DNA of 64,000 nt from Melastoma dodecandrum (taxonomy: Eukaryota; Streptophyta; Magnoliopsida; Myrtales; Melastomataceae). Positions 1 through 11,894 of this stretch are shown piece by piece. The first letter of the stretch is position 1, and each line of letters opens with the position of its first letter. The DNA is taken from positions 6,386,001 through 6,450,000 of the forward strand of contig JARUPY010000607.1 of the NCBI GenBank assembly GCA_029817715.1, given 5' to 3'. The notes under the pieces are model-generated. The model made no database searches and was not told the origin of the DNA. It saw only the letters and a list, made by a program, of their open reading frames with translations. The translations under genes and the position numbers were made by a program.

Positions 1-511
1 CAACCTTATACTCATGAACATCCCTCATGTTATGGTATGATGCGAGCTTTGAGGTGGAACCATCGGCTTCCGACTCCGCCACAACCTCATTCTCTGCGAC
101 AGAACCATCCTCAGTATTTATAGATATATGTGAAGTTCTAGACTTGTCTGGCCCATCAGAATGCTTAGCTTCTTTAGGATGCTTCTTTTGATTACTAATC
201 TCGTCAAACACCATCTTCCTCTTATTATTAATCTCGGAGAATCCGATCTCGTCTTCATCAGCTCGGGCACTGGCCTTCGAGAGATCACTGAAGAAGTTCT
301 CCTGAGGTTTCGCCACATCTCCTTGAGTCCCTGGTATCGACTCCAGCTTATTCTTACCACCATCAAGAAAACCTTTGAACTCACCGACTGTTTTATTCCC
401 TCCATCATCTCCCTCCACCCTTAAGTCCGAGCTACTACCTTTCCCCATCTGGTTTCCGGAAGAACCACCGAAGGATAAACCCAAGCTAAGCTCAAGCCCG
501 TTCTCATCCAT
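1..511 (-). CDS. Ninja-family / ABI5-binding protein (AFP), N-terminal part, runs off left edge
   Basis: Reading the minus strand from the ATG at 511-509 gives 170 codons without a stop up to the window edge. Near residue 6 is LELSLGL, an EAR repression motif followed by SFGG, the hallmark of the ninja/AFP family. Further on come a basic stretch NKRKMVFDEISNQKK that may be a nuclear localisation signal, and the acidic family block SHISINTEDGSVAENEVVAE. Known family role: nuclear adaptors that bind ABI5-type bZIP factors or JAZ proteins and recruit TOPLESS corepressors, damping ABA or jasmonate responses. The C-terminal domain that binds the partner lies outside the window, so AFP versus NINJA cannot be decided. 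The frame is intact and the codons look normal, so this is probably a working host gene. It is easily missed because it has no stop codon inside the window. Confidence 0.88.
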   Translation of the reverse strand, partial: MDENGLELSLGLSFGGSSGNQMGKGSSSDLRVEGDDGGNKTVGEFKGFLDGGKNKLESIPGTQGDVAKPQENFFSDLSKASARADEDEIGFSEINNKRKMVFDEISNQKKHPKEAKHSDGPDKSRTSHISINTEDGSVAENEVVAESEADGSTSKLASYHNMRDVHEYKV

Positions 512-1365
512 TACTAAATTAACAAGATCGGCGAAAATACTTCAACCAGTCAACCCGCAGCTCTTTACATCGCCATCCCACAGGCAAAACTATCAACACA
601 GTCAACTCCCGGAAAAGAGAGAACTCCTCGCCTGCTCGGCGTGTCAGCCGCCTTTCTCCTGCAATTGTGCTCTCGATTTCATGTGAAGCCCCCAGTATCA
701 CTTTTTGACGCCCCTGCACCCAGATTTCACCAGTAAAAACAAAAACATGTCAGCCCACGCAAACAATCATATCAAAACAACCACCGAATACAACCCGCCA
801 AAGAACTAACGTAGGCGAGGAAGCTACCGATTAGTACCAAAACAAGGAATCGGCCTACGTACACACAACCTTCACAGTGAAAATACTTAGACAACAACCA
901 TCATCGCCTCTGAAATCTGCTACCTAGGCGACCCACAGAAGTGCAACTCAAAAATACCCTCTAAACCCACAACACCCATGAACCGGAAAATCAAACTACT
1001 TGTCGATCCAGAGGAACTCCCCACTATAGAGTAAGAAATAGTCACCATGTAACCATAAAAGAAGACTGCACCTTTTCCACGGAATCACCAACCAGCGGGT
1101 GGGTCAGTCCGACCCAGAAAATGGGGAATCCTAGCGGCCAATCTAGATAATCGGGACAGCATCGTCTTCGGACAACAGATTAGGAAAAGAAGAGAGGAAT
1201 GATGGGGTAAAGGGCAATTGGGGAAGTGACGGGGGAGGGAAAAGGGGCATTCTTCGTTTTGCTTTTTGTTAAAAGTGGGAGTTGATTTTTCTGCAACGAG
1301 GAGAAGAGTGACGAAAGGAAAAAAGGAAAATGAGATCTGAATATTTTATTATAAAAGAAATTATT
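512..1365 (-). promoter_or_regulatory. 5' leader and core promoter of the ninja/AFP-like gene
   Basis: On the minus strand a TATA-like TATAATAAAA lies at 1353-1344. It is followed by a long pyrimidine-rich stretch (purine-rich on the plus strand, about 1190-1335), typical of plant 5' leaders. No long ORF is found here. A leader of roughly 800 bases is long, so a 5' UTR intron is possible, but I could not define its splice sites. Confidence 0.4.
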
Positions 1366-3600
1366 AATTAGGATTATGAATATTTCTACGTGATTTATAG
1401 ATAATTAGCACTCGTCACTTTTACAGATGTTTTTTCTGTTGGACGTCTGTCTCTTACTGTTGATTGTCGCAACAACGGTTCCGCTATCGAAGCGAGAAGC
1501 ACAGACAACAGCGACGGAGTGCCCCATTAGGTAATGCCACTATGACTGTCCGTGTCTCGTCTGCCCGTGATCTTGTGCTTGGATTGGTTCGAACATTCAC
1601 AGCGGCTAGCTTATTCTATTGTGTCATTTCCCAATGAGCTCTTCCGAGCAAAGGTTTGAAGTCTGATGGACCAGCACTCACGCCCGGTTCATGCGTACGT
1701 GCCATCATTAACCATGCATAACCAACCGGCGTCTGTTATTATGTGTTTAAGTTTTGTCGAGTTCATTGGACGGAAAAAAAACCAATACCGGCAAGAGCTA
1801 TCTCCACGCTTGTGTGAAGAGGGCGAGATTTGTCTACATAGCAGTACAAGGGAGTCGCATTGCTTTTCTCAGGATAAGTCAAGCGACGACGTTGGCGTCC
1901 CATTTTATTAAGCGTTTAGTTTTGTCTTGAATTGATCCATGAACAAGAGAGGCCCTTAAGTAATCTCGCCCCTTGATTAACTGCCGAAGAAGCTTTGGCA
2001 AAATGAATAATCTGAACTCTGCAGTTGGTCATCACGCTTGGCGGCCGCGACATTTTCACTGCGAGATTATCCAAGAGGAAAAGACGGCAGACAGAATACG
2101 CCAATGAAACAATGCACCTCTTGTGTCATTTGGAAGTCAAGGACGGACGGAAAATGCATTTTGTGGGCCCAACCATCATCTGAATTTGAGACATGGGTTG
2201 TGCCTTGAGCTCGCCGACTCGGAGAAGCAGGTTCACCAGGCTCCAAGGGAGATGTTTGATGTGAAGACAGGGAGGACGCTCCTTAATTGTGGATGAAAGT
2301 TATTATAGTTTGAAGGTGTTCAAACCAACTGTATCGGGCAAATTACTTTCAGCCTGTAACTCATGAAAGAACTCTTGGACTTAACCGTTCAGATCACAGC
2401 ATGACATCCACAAACCAATCGACATCCGATGCACATGACCAGGGCAGGCGTCTCGTCTCTCTAGTACACAATCCTATGCTTTGGTAACGTGGTTTGTTGT
2501 CAGGTAGGAAAAGACATTCGGAAGCTTATTCTTTCGCGTAGTAACAAGAGGTTGTCCCCGGTGGAAGCAACACCTTTCGAGTTGTTTGGTAATGATTTGT
2601 ATCCCTGGTAAAGTGCGATTATCACGGTACAACTATGACACACCATTCGCAACGGAAGATATTGGTCAGTGACACCGAGGACTTCCGATTCAAGGGAAGC
2701 ACTAGCCATACCTCCAGAAGGATTTGTCTCCATCCATGTTCGCATCGAAACAGACAAGTTAGGTGATTGGATTTCTCAGGAAAAGCCACACAAAAGATGA
2801 TAAACAGCTGGAAGAGTTCCCTTGGGACATACTCGCTTGCAATTTGGACTGGATTTTTAGTAATTATCCAAGAAAAATTATACAAAAACCGAGTTGACAT
2901 CATCGACTCTGCTCACGACAGAGAACACTCGCCAAGATTGAGTGTAACTGTCAACGCTGGTAAATCTAAAAAGTGATTTTGACATTGTAGCAGCCGTTAA
3001 GCACGATGTCAAACAAACCAAATAGAAAAAAACAATGTACAAAATTTTTCAAGCATTGCTCGAATAAGCTCGATGATGACAAACAGGAAGCAACGTGGCT
3101 AGAGACAACCACGTACCTTTAATGGCGATGACTGACTACGATGATCTGAAGATAGCTAGAAGACTGGCGTTTCAACTGTTATCGAAATTGTGACTGTTAG
3201 CCACCACATATACACGTGAAGGTATCCACTGACTTTTAGTTTCTTTTCCCCACCATATACACGTGTGAGGTATCCACTAGTGATGCTGTAGTAGGCCGGA
3301 CATGGCTGGGGGAAACCAGGTCCCGTTATGATCGATCGGAAGTATTTAAGGGGATGGAGGGTGGAGTTGCTACGAGTTGGATGGATGACGGTTTCGACTG
3401 TGCATAAGACCGCTGATTGACGTGTTAATGACGTATTGGTAGACATCATCCTGTAAACCTATTCGCGACGAAGTAGAAAATCCTAAGTGACGACGTCTTC
3501 TTCCCCTTTTCCTTACCTTTATGGCCGTTCGATGGAGAGAACTCGTAGAAACTGACACAGAAATACGTATATTGGTCTGTCCATTGGAAACCGACGTTCT
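1366..3600. other. Intergenic stretch with no recognisable gene
   Basis: Only short ORFs of 60-97 codons occur, overlapping on both strands, and none resembles a known protein. Base composition is mixed. The only structure I noticed is the duplicated G-box segment near 3.2 kb, listed separately. It may hold distal promoter sequence of the leftward gene or decayed transposon DNA. Confidence 0.4.
3201..3278. repeat. Duplicated 28-30 bp segment, each copy with a CACGTG core
   Basis: A segment reading CCACCAYATACACGTG then AGGTATCCACT occurs at about 3201-3230 and again at about 3249-3278, with small differences. Each copy contains the palindromic CACGTG core (G-box, bound by plant bZIP and bHLH factors). 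Whether it regulates anything is unknown. The nearest recognised gene starts 2.7 kb to the left. Confidence 0.5.
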
Positions 3601-3952
3601 AATTCCATCATTTTTTTGTATGTGAAAAGTTTGTTTCGCCGTTTAATAAATAAAAGTGAGAAGGATATGTGGAGGGACCTAGAAGTAAACAACATAATAT
3701 GTATAACTTATGAGATAAACTAATCATGTGATATAAAAATAGCTTGCATTTAGCTATAAGCCACATCAATAAAACGATGTACACATATCCCAAATAACTG
3801 ACAAAATCTTTATAGGATTTCATGCATTATGTAACAGTATAATTAGTTTTATAAAATGTACTTTAATAACATAAAATAAAACAAAAGCTAACAAAAATAT
3901 ATATAATTAATAGAGGCCCAAATAAGAAAAATTCCAACGTTCTTCCACTTGG
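3600..3952 (-). mobile_element. 3' LTR start and polypurine tract of a minus-strand Ty1/copia element
   Basis: Reverse-complemented, 3952-3941 reads CCAAGTGGAAGA, a degraded form of the AAGTGGGAGA polypurine tract common in plant copia elements. It is followed at once by (T/C)GTTGGAATTTTT, a usual LTR start. It lies downstream of the RNase H region, where a 3' LTR is expected. The far end near 3600 is a guess. The stretch is AT-rich and has no ORF. Confidence 0.55.
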
Positions 3953-4399
3953 ACAACATTAATTGTATTAAAAAATATTCTTGAAATTGACTATCGGGCA
4001 GTAACATTTGCATGACAAATATAAGTAAAACAACTCAAACAATCCCAACCAACTAACTAACTCGATATTAGATTTAGACCGTCATATCATCTAACAACAA
4101 TACAAGAAAGCCATAATCACGACATCAAGCAATCAAGTTATCACGAGTCACGGTGACGATGTAGCCGTGATGACATTCCTTATCAAGCCCATAACAATCC
4201 AGAAAGGCTTCTGAATAAAAGCTGCTATCTTATATATCTCATAAATGTTAATGCGCGGAACTTTATCAAAGACAAACTTTAGTGGTTAAGATTAAGTACT
4301 AAGTCTCGAGATTTTCTTCAATACATGACTTCTGCACATGATATAAAAGTAACTGCAAAAATGCAAAATCTATAACCAGATAATAAGTATGCTAATGAT

Positions 4400-6002
4400 C
4401 ATTATAATGGTTGATATTCAATATCCAACACAGACGAATAGTCAAAAAAACAAAATGTCAGATACAACGTAAAGAGTATCACAAACTCCCAGTATCCAAA
4501 AACAATAAAGAATTTCAAGACATCCATGTCTACAACATGTTTCTTAAATACCACACGTTGAAGTCTTTTACTCATTGGATATGCTAACGTCGAATATACT
4601 GATATGCTCAACAATTGCATCACGTTGCTTTATCAGCTCGTGAATTTGGAGATACTTAATTTTCATATACTTAGAATCATATGTAGTTCGACTATTCTTA
4701 GAGTAGAACGTCGAAACAATGTTATCACAATAGATCATTAATGATCTAGTAATGAAATCGACAACTTTGAGGTATGAAATAAAATTACTAGTCAAACAAT
4801 GTGAGAAGAGGCCCCATAACATGCAATAAACTATGTCTGCATAGTCGAAAAAGCTATAAAAGTATATTTAACACCTTTTCATGAAATAATTCCTCTAGTC
4901 AACATGAATATATAACTTGAGGTATACTTCATATCATCAGACCAACCAGCGAAATCGAAATCTATATATCTGATAACCTTAAGGTTATCCACTTGCCTAT
5001 AAACCAACATGTTGCCCTTAGTTTGCTGTAAATATCTCATTACTTTCTTATCAACAATCCAATGTTCCCTTCCTTATTAGGCAAATATCGGCAAAAAACA
5101 CTGACATGAAAGGCAAGATATGGTATAATACACATCTAACATACATCAAGTTGCCAACAACACTAATGTAAAGTACATCTTTCATTGACGTTTTCTCAAT
5201 ATCATCTTCGGGCATTGAGCTCTGTTGAACTTATCTTCTTTCCCTATTGGCTTTTCTCTATATTTGTAAGATTACATAGAGAACCGCTCAAACACCTTAT
5301 CAATATAAGCCTTTTGGCTCAGTCCCAACTTACTTTGGGATCTGTCTCAACAAATCCCAATTTTAAGCATATAAGCAACTTCACCTAAATCCTTCGTATA
5401 AAAAGATCTAGTTAACATCTTCTTGGTTTTGTGTAGCAGCGCTAAGTCATTATTTGCGAGGAGAATATCATCCATATTGACACAAGAAAGATGAAACTAC
5501 TCCCATGAATCCTCATATAAACACGCTGATCAAACAGATTCTTTATGAATCCAACGGTTGATACCAAGGTCTATCAACGTGAAGCATCATGGTATTTTTC
5601 CCTACTATCAAACTGGAACTAAGACGAGCCGGGCTGCGGTAGGCGGGGGAGGAAGAAACTTGGAGAGGTTATTCGTACCCCTCGTCATGGTTAACCGACT
5701 GTGGAAGCTTTTACTCGCGGAGGTGGTCTGGAAGTTCCAGAATGTTGTCTGTGGATTTCGATACTGTAAAGATGAATTAACACCAACCAAGTTCTACACC
5801 TAGGAGAGAGAATGAAAAAGACCAAAGGATTTCAAAGTCTAATGGGAGAAGAATGACTGACACATTGACTCTCTTCGAGACCATTCAAGAAAGTTATTTT
5901 CACATCCATTTGATGTAACACTAGATCAAACTGTGCAGCAACCACCATCAAAATTTTGAATGCACCTTTGGAGGAAATTGGATAGAAAGTCTCGTGTAGT
6001 CA
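4400..6002 (-). pseudogene. Ty1/copia reverse transcriptase - RNase H, decayed
   Basis: Minus-strand translation in changing frames gives a string of copia motifs. These include HETFYPISSK and LHQMDVK with FLNG near 5900-5990 (start of RT), LLHKTKKMLT near 5450 and LGLSQKAYIDK near 5330. Next come KKVMRYLQQTKGN with DFDFAGWSDD near 4930-5050 (RNase H start), SSYIF and FIACYGAS, and CDNIVSTFYSKN near 4700. The order matches RT then RNase H. Many frameshifts and stops show that it is dead. Its upstream half (protease, integrase) is at 11893-11100; the two are separated by the gypsy element at 6003-11091. Confidence 0.8.
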
Positions 6003-7705
6003 TGTAATACCCTAAATTTGTAAATCTTCAAACAATATCTTAGGAGAAGGAAAACAAATAAATTTGTAATACCCCAAATTTGCAAATCTTCAAACAATAT
6101 CTTAGGAGAAAGAAAAAAAAATATTCAAAATATGATTCCTCTTAGAAATGAAACTAGGACCTCCAAAGCCTTGATCCTAGAAAACAAAATCATGATCAAA
6201 TATCACACAAAATTCGGAAAAATCACAAAAAAGGGAAAAATCTACAAAATATCACACAAAATTAGGCACTATTGGTTACCTATAAATACATTCAACCCTC
6301 ACACACGTAAAGAGACTGACAGAGATTCATCCCACACACACAATCCCAAACCCTCACACATCGTGCTCCTCTTCCCTACCGGCAGCCCCAAGGTAGGACT
6401 AGTGACAACTTGGAAACTCTCCAACGCCGACCCGACCAGCAACCCATACTTTCCTTCTCGACGCTAGTAGAAAGTGACCAAAGTTCCTGCAGCAACGATT
6501 CCCCGGTCACGATGGACAATAATAGAGCTCAGACCAGCGAAAACGATAAACCTCAAGCCTATGTTCTCTATCGTCGACGAGTACCAATGCCTGACACTTC
6601 TCGTGGCTGAACATCAGTACCACGAGAAGTCGTTTTGTAATATGATCGATCTACCTACATGTGTAGGACGAACAGAGACGGGAGGAATCATCATACGAAG
6701 GCTATCCGAGATCTGACCACAGTTGCGGCAAGCCAAGAGATCGACCTCAACGAGCTACACAACCCTCCGTAAGTATCACTCTTATTCATTAAATTCTAAC
6801 TATTAAACATGCTTCAATTAGAATTTTTTGACCACCTATTTTCGTAGATTTTGCATGAAAAATCGAACGAGAACTTTGAGGAATTCGACACGACGAATCC
6901 TGAAGGCTGGAGGAGGCAGGGCACAAGAAAGGAGGCCCAAGGGAAGGCTTCAATAAAGCGGCCTCGACCGTCAATTTTCAACCGACGACGTGCTATCCTG
7001 GTTGCCTCAGGTACATGAGGGAGGTGCGGGCCTCCGGAATTTTCTTTGTTTTCCACCTATAATGGGCCGTGGACCCAAGTGCATAGGCTCACGGTCATCA
7101 TCCATTCCCGTCTCCTTTGATCTAAATAATTGGTTTGTGTGTGGTTGCATGCCTTAGGCCCATAGGTTTTATGTCGCATGTGAATATTTTTAATCGAACA
7201 CGAGTTCGGGCCTAAAATCCGGAATCGGGTCCAAGGCCCGTAAACAAAGACATTTTTGGAGCAACACCACCGTTTCGCATGTTAGAATGTAAAAGTTAAT
7301 AAATAGGGATCCCCTAACCAATGGTTTTTCCGTCTTAAGCCGTTTTATAAATAAGTCGGCGGCGACTCCGTAATAGCTTTCCTAGGTTAAGTAACATCAA
7401 CCATTTTCTTACGGAGCAAATCATGGATGAGGGAAGGCGACACGAGCCCCTCTCGATTTTCCCGAAGATTCCATTTGGGGATCATGCTCCGCGTTTTGCT
7501 TGTCGCCTTCGGACGATCGAGCGAGAGCCCGAGTAGGCCCGATTAGGAATCAAGGGAGGATCAACCCCGTTCTCTTCCGCAGCACCTTGACGCCTGAGTC
7601 TTGACGTCGGTCATAGGAGCATCGAGAGAGTGGGCCTCAAATCCTCGTGTCGCCCGAACCACCGTCACGTGCCTCGAGGTCACGGAAGAGTGCACGTACA
7701 TCCTA
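6003..7705 (+). repeat. Left LTR of the Tat/Ogre-like element
   Basis: It starts with TGTAATACCC, a common opening of plant Ty3/gypsy LTRs. A TATA box (TATAAATA, 6281-6288) is followed by a CA-rich leader, so transcription probably starts near 6310. The last 180 bases are repeated at 10908-11091. The first 62 bases are partly duplicated in tandem (6003-6064 and from 6065): TGTAATACCC...TCTTAGGAGAA occurs twice, an unusual double LTR edge. Confidence 0.7.
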
Positions 7706-7707
7706 GA

Positions 7708-7725
7708 TGGCGACTCCGCTGGGGG
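7708..7725 (+). other. Primer binding site of the Tat/Ogre-like element
   Basis: TGGCGACTCCGCTGGGGG starts two bases after the LTR end. It begins with TGG, the complement of the tRNA CCA end, and matches the TGGCGACTC-type PBS of Tat/Ogre elements, which I recall being attributed to tRNA-Arg. Confidence 0.75.
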
Positions 7726-8364
7726 CTCCGCATGTGGATTTCTACCAAATGCTTTTAATTCAAATCCACATGCGGAGAGGAGTACACTTGTTTCTGCATG
7801 CTCTCTGGCTCGGTGCCCTTTGTATGCTCTCATGGTTGTGTTTATTTACCGCTTTTCTAAGCATGTCTAGGTAAATCCCTGTACACGGGACTAGGATTTT
7901 AGGGGGATACCGAACAATATGGCTTCGCTACTCTCTACGGCTAGTAGGCTATGGACCGAGGCCCGCCTCCCTTTGTCCGAGGGAGGTCTTAGAAACCTCT
8001 GCCGAGTCTAGAATTATATGCTCACTACAGGTACCGAACGTCGCACGTGCATATGTTTGTTACTCAGTGTCTGCTACATGCGCAGGGACAGGTGTCAGGT
8101 ATATTTTGCAGTGGTTTGCGTTGGTTGCGGGGGGTTTCCACAATTTTTTTCTCCTTTCTCTACCTCCTTTTACTGTTTTATTTTATCCATGTGCATTCAT
8201 TACTGCATGATCCTCTGCCAACTTACAATTGTTATTTTATTTACGCCCCAAATATGTTATTATGTTGTCTTTTCAAAAGTGTGTTTGTGCAAACCGCATG
8301 TGACATCATATCATACAAAGATCAGGGATTGGAATGTCGTCACCCAAGTACGTAGGTTATCTAC

Positions 8365-9526
8365 ATGGAGTCGATTTCTTTACGCCCAAAAGTTCCGGAT
8401 CTCCATGATCTTCGCGATTGGCTCACTCTTTTGAGGCCTTCAAAGAAAGAATATATCCAATCCAAACTAAAAGGATTGCTTCATCTCATCTACCTCGAGC
8501 TGGATTGGGTGCTACTTCAGAACCTTATTGCACGATGGGATCCGGATTCTTACACTTTTCACTTCGGAGATCTAGAGTTGGCGCCATTGTACGAAGAGTA
8601 TGAGCATTTGGCCGAGATACATCATCGCATCGGGATACTGCCTCTTTCCCGAGTTGACAAACTGAAAGAATACATAGCGAAACTCCTCCGAATTTCCTCA
8701 ACAAGTGTACCCGAACTGTTCACCTCCCAAGGTGGTATTAGCATCACGGCCTCTTTGAGCTTCAGACAATACCGTACATCCCCCGCATGGGTGAAGGCCA
8801 AGGATAAGCGCGGTCATTCATCATGCTATTCGTTGGGACGATTTTGTACCCATACAAAAAGAAGACGATACATCAGCGGGTGGTTTACATCACCAAAGCC
8901 ATACTAAAAGATGGCCCTTTCCTACCAAATTTGATTGGGGAAATTAACTTCAATCTCTCCAACATCGTTCGAAGAGCCAAACGAGGAATCCAACAACATC
9001 AGGTAACCTTTAGCCTTGCATTGTTACAAGTTTGGTTTTACACACATCTTGGAATCACAAGAGAAGCATTCACAAGGGAAAGCCCGAGGCTACTTGCCCA
9101 TATCGTGGAGCGCGCCCGTCTACCAGCACATTCGCCGGAGTCAAAGCGCAATTCCGCTAACTGGAACCCGCTAACTGGAACCAGAGGGCCTCGTGCTTTG
9201 ACACAGATTACGCCATCATCACCTCCACAGACAGAGACTTTATTCCAATCATGGGGATTAGAGGCACTTCGTACTTTACCCCAGCTCGAGTCCGACATCA
9301 GCTAGGAGGAATCCCAAGGATCATATCGTCTCCGCAACGGCTTCTAGTCAGCCTTGATGACAAGGAATCAAAGACATCAATTCAGAGGATAATCGTACAC
9401 ATTTCTCGAATATGGATGACCTTCACAGAAGAACCATGCGAGCTTCCCCCAGAGCCCAAGGCGAATGAACATGCGGCTCAGTGTCATTTTTGGAAGAAGC
9501 GCAACGCCCCGTGGGACCGCGTTTGA
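8365..9526 (+). pseudogene. Extra ORF upstream of gag (DUF7745-like), frameshifted
   Basis: The first 120 or so codons from ATG 8365 encode LRDWLTLLRPSKKEYIQSKL, then ARWDPDSYTFHFGDLELAP and YEEYEHLAEI. This resembles a plant-specific transposon-carried family (DUF7745-type) whose WDP..xxFxFGxxELxPTxEEYE block is typical. After a frame change the family continues with LPNLIGEINFNLSNIVRRAKRGIQ and FSLALLQVWFYTHL near 8925-9050, then to about 9526 in a third frame. An ORF between LTR and gag is a known feature of Ogre/Tat elements; its role is unknown. Frame changes near 8780-8830 and 9190-9250 break it. Confidence 0.6.
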
Positions 9527-9995
9527 TTACGGATACCTTTATTGGGCCTGCGAGCCCATCCTATCTTTTCCTTTGATGAATTATACTTTGATTTCTATGA
9601 CAGAGTAGACTTTATCTATTTCACTTCATTTTCCTTGGGTCAATTTCGTTGTGACGTTAATCCAGTCCCTACATTAGACATGATCATGCATCACTCATAT
9701 CATGCATCCAAGATGAACTCACAATTGAAGCTAATTCAATTCTCATTTCCATTACCCAAGGTACCAAAATTTATCTCCCGAGGACACGTCCGTTCGAGTT
9801 GTGAAGCCGGACGGTACATATGGCTAGCTCACAAGTCAACTCTTCTGATATGACAATGCCCAACATGGAGCGTCCGTGACAACCGTCCATTCAGCTCCAG
9901 TCGCCATCGGGTCTACGTCAACAGCAACACCCACGCCTTCCGTGGAAACTTTTTTGTAGCTATCTTCTCAGGTTTCGGTATTAACCGCTCCGGAG

Positions 9996-10880
9996 GTGCA
10001 GAGCTCAACAATGCCAACCATTGCGCCATCTCTGCCCATTGCACCTGCACTGGTCCAGAACGTTGATAACTCCTTAGGGAACAAGGTGGAATCCCTTTCT
10101 GTAGAGCGGTCATCTTTGAAGATGATGATGACTGAGTTACTGCAACGACGACTGATGGTTACACCTCTTGCTGCACTGAACCCGCACCTGCCACCCTACA
10201 TGCTAGGGTCCTCACTGCCGACCAGCGCACCGTCCGCATTTAACTCCTACTTCACCCCTGTCTGCGGAGTGAGAGCCGTGAATGCACCAACCTTAAACCC
10301 GTACACACCTTCGGACATGGCCGGATCATCTAGCGGAACACGTCCTTTCGTGTCACCGTAATACCCACAATCGTTGGCACCAGGGCCAAGTCCCTACTTG
10401 CCAGCGACGTTCGAGCCAACTCCCTACCAGTCGGCGCCACTTGGGCCAGCTCCCTATGTTTCTGTCGCCACTACAAATGTCGGTTTCGGGATTCCCAAAC
10501 CGATCACAACACCCCTGGCTCCACATGTGGAATCGATCGTGCCAAACCCAATAAAACGTAATGTGGCCATTGTGGATGAGTTATTCGGTGAACAGCAGCA
10601 GGCCCACGCTTTTGATACAAGACTCGAGGCTAAGATTGCTTCTATGCAAGAAGAAGAGGCGCGTCGTATGGCAAGGATGGAAGAACGCCTCAATGCCATT
10701 CAGCGGCATTAAGCTCACAATTGGGAGTATGCCAACTACCATGTGCCCTAGATTCAAGTCCCGCCGAAGTTTAAAATGTCCGAATTTGAGAAGTTTCGTG
10801 GGAACGGGTGTCCGGAGTTGCATCTGAAGCACTTCTGCCACACATGGTTGTGTACCCGGTAGATGATAAGTTTCGCATTG
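9996..10880 (+). pseudogene. Gypsy gag remnant (Tat type)
   Basis: A proline/serine-rich N-terminal part (9996-10361, ended by a stop) continues in frame to 10712 through repeats of PGPSPYLPATF-like units. It reaches a charged coiled-coil-like stretch (EAKIASMQEEEARRMARMEERL). Beyond another stop, VPPKFKMSEFEKFRGNGCPE and LHLKHFCHTW mark the start of the gag core, which stops short near 10890 where it is fused to LTR sequence. The protease, RT and integrase that should follow are absent, so a deletion joined gag directly to the right LTR. Inactive. Confidence 0.65.
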
Positions 10881-10907
10881 CCATGTTCGAATAGAGCTTG
10901 GCGGATC

Positions 10908-11091
10908 AACCCCGAGTAAGCCCGATTAGGAATCAAGGGAGGATCAACCCCGTTCTCTTCCGCAGTGCATTGACGCCCAAGTCTTGACGTCGACCGGAGG
11001 AGCATCGGGGGAGCGGGCCTCGGATCCTCGTGTCATCCGAACCGCCGTCACGCGCCGCAAGGTCACGGAAGAGCGTTTATGTCTACCATAG
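10908..11091 (+). repeat. Truncated right LTR of the Tat/Ogre-like element
   Basis: It is a near copy of the last 180 bases of the left LTR (GCCCGATTAGGAATCAAGGG through GGTCACGGAAGAG). The LTR's first 1.5 kb are missing because the junction with gag at about 10905 lies inside the LTR. Confidence 0.75.
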
Positions 11092-11099
11092 TACTCATC

Positions 11100-11893
11100 A
11101 CCTAGGTTAGATCTCACAATATTAATGGTTTATTTAATTGAATTTCAATCTCGACAATTAAATAAAAAAAGCCATAGAAACGGAAAATGCCAAAAAGTTC
11201 AAATTCACATCTGAGTTGAAGATGGAAGTCTTCTTTTTTCAACTTAAAACTTGAAGGCCTTGAATTTTTCCAAAGCGTTTGGCTTCTATCTAATGAAAAA
11301 CACAGCCATAGTGAGAGAAATCATCTACAAAACTGGTGAAATTCTCATAAAGTAGTATGAAGAGGTTCGTTGATATCTTTATGAACAATCTCCAACACAC
11401 CATCATTACGTGTGATTTTCTTCTTTCGAGTCTTTATCAACTTTCATAGGATACAATCAATGCAAGTCTCGATGTCATTGAAATCGAGAGTCTCCATATG
11501 TGACCTAAACTTCTAGGCCATAACGTCGAAGACTTCTCATTTGATAAAACTCTTTTTAGGAGCAGAAGTTTCAACATGCAAGGATACAACGCCATACGAA
11601 GATACCAAATCAAACTTATAAATGCCATTGGACAATTTAGCTACCAATAACTTTTTAATTTATGGATAACTACATTGAGTCATTTTAAAAAAAAAAATAA
11701 GTGAATCCAGATTTGTCTAAAATAGGAACATAAATCAAGTTTCTCCTAAAAGTAGGAATATACAAAACCTCCTACAAGACAAGTTCAAAGCCCGAACCTA
11801 AAGGAAGTCTATCGGCTCCTATAATTTTAGCGACAACTTCTACATTATTTCCCACTTTCACCTTGCCTTCGTATTCATTTGGCATCCTTTCAC
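11100..11893 (-). pseudogene. Ty1/copia protease end and integrase, decayed
   Basis: On the minus strand from 11893, KVKVGNNVEVVAKIIG, then EVLYIPTFRRNLIYV and LDKSGFTYFF, match the end of copia protease and the GAG-pre-integrase linker. Then come GHxxxxMETLDFNDIETCIDCI (integrase zinc-binding part), KKKITRNDGVLE and FTSFVDDFSHYGCVFFI, the first catalytic-Asp region of the copia integrase. Several stops and frameshifts are present. Together with the RT-RNase H at 6002-4400 it forms one element, split by the gypsy insertion. Its gag half is missing at the 11893 end, where a plus-strand gypsy fragment begins directly. Confidence 0.75.
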
Positions 11894-11894
11894 T

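Larger units (their letters stand above)
6003..11091 (+). mobile_element. Ty3/gypsy element, Tat/Ogre-like, internally deleted
   Basis: The structure is a left LTR (6003 to about 7705), a PBS at 7708, an extra ORF at about 8365-9526, a gag remnant at about 9996-10880 and a truncated right LTR (10908-11091). About 165 bases at 7520-7690 match 10915-11080 closely, which defines the LTR pair. No protease, RT or integrase is present between gag and the right LTR, so it could not transpose on its own. It sits within a minus-strand copia element, whose RT begins right at 6002 and whose integrase ends near 11100. A target duplication is not clear: TAGT occurs near both ends but not at the expected spacing. 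Confidence 0.75.

Noticed and set aside
1666..1911. 81-codon plus-strand ORF
   Set aside because: Short, no motif and no neighbouring exon evidence.
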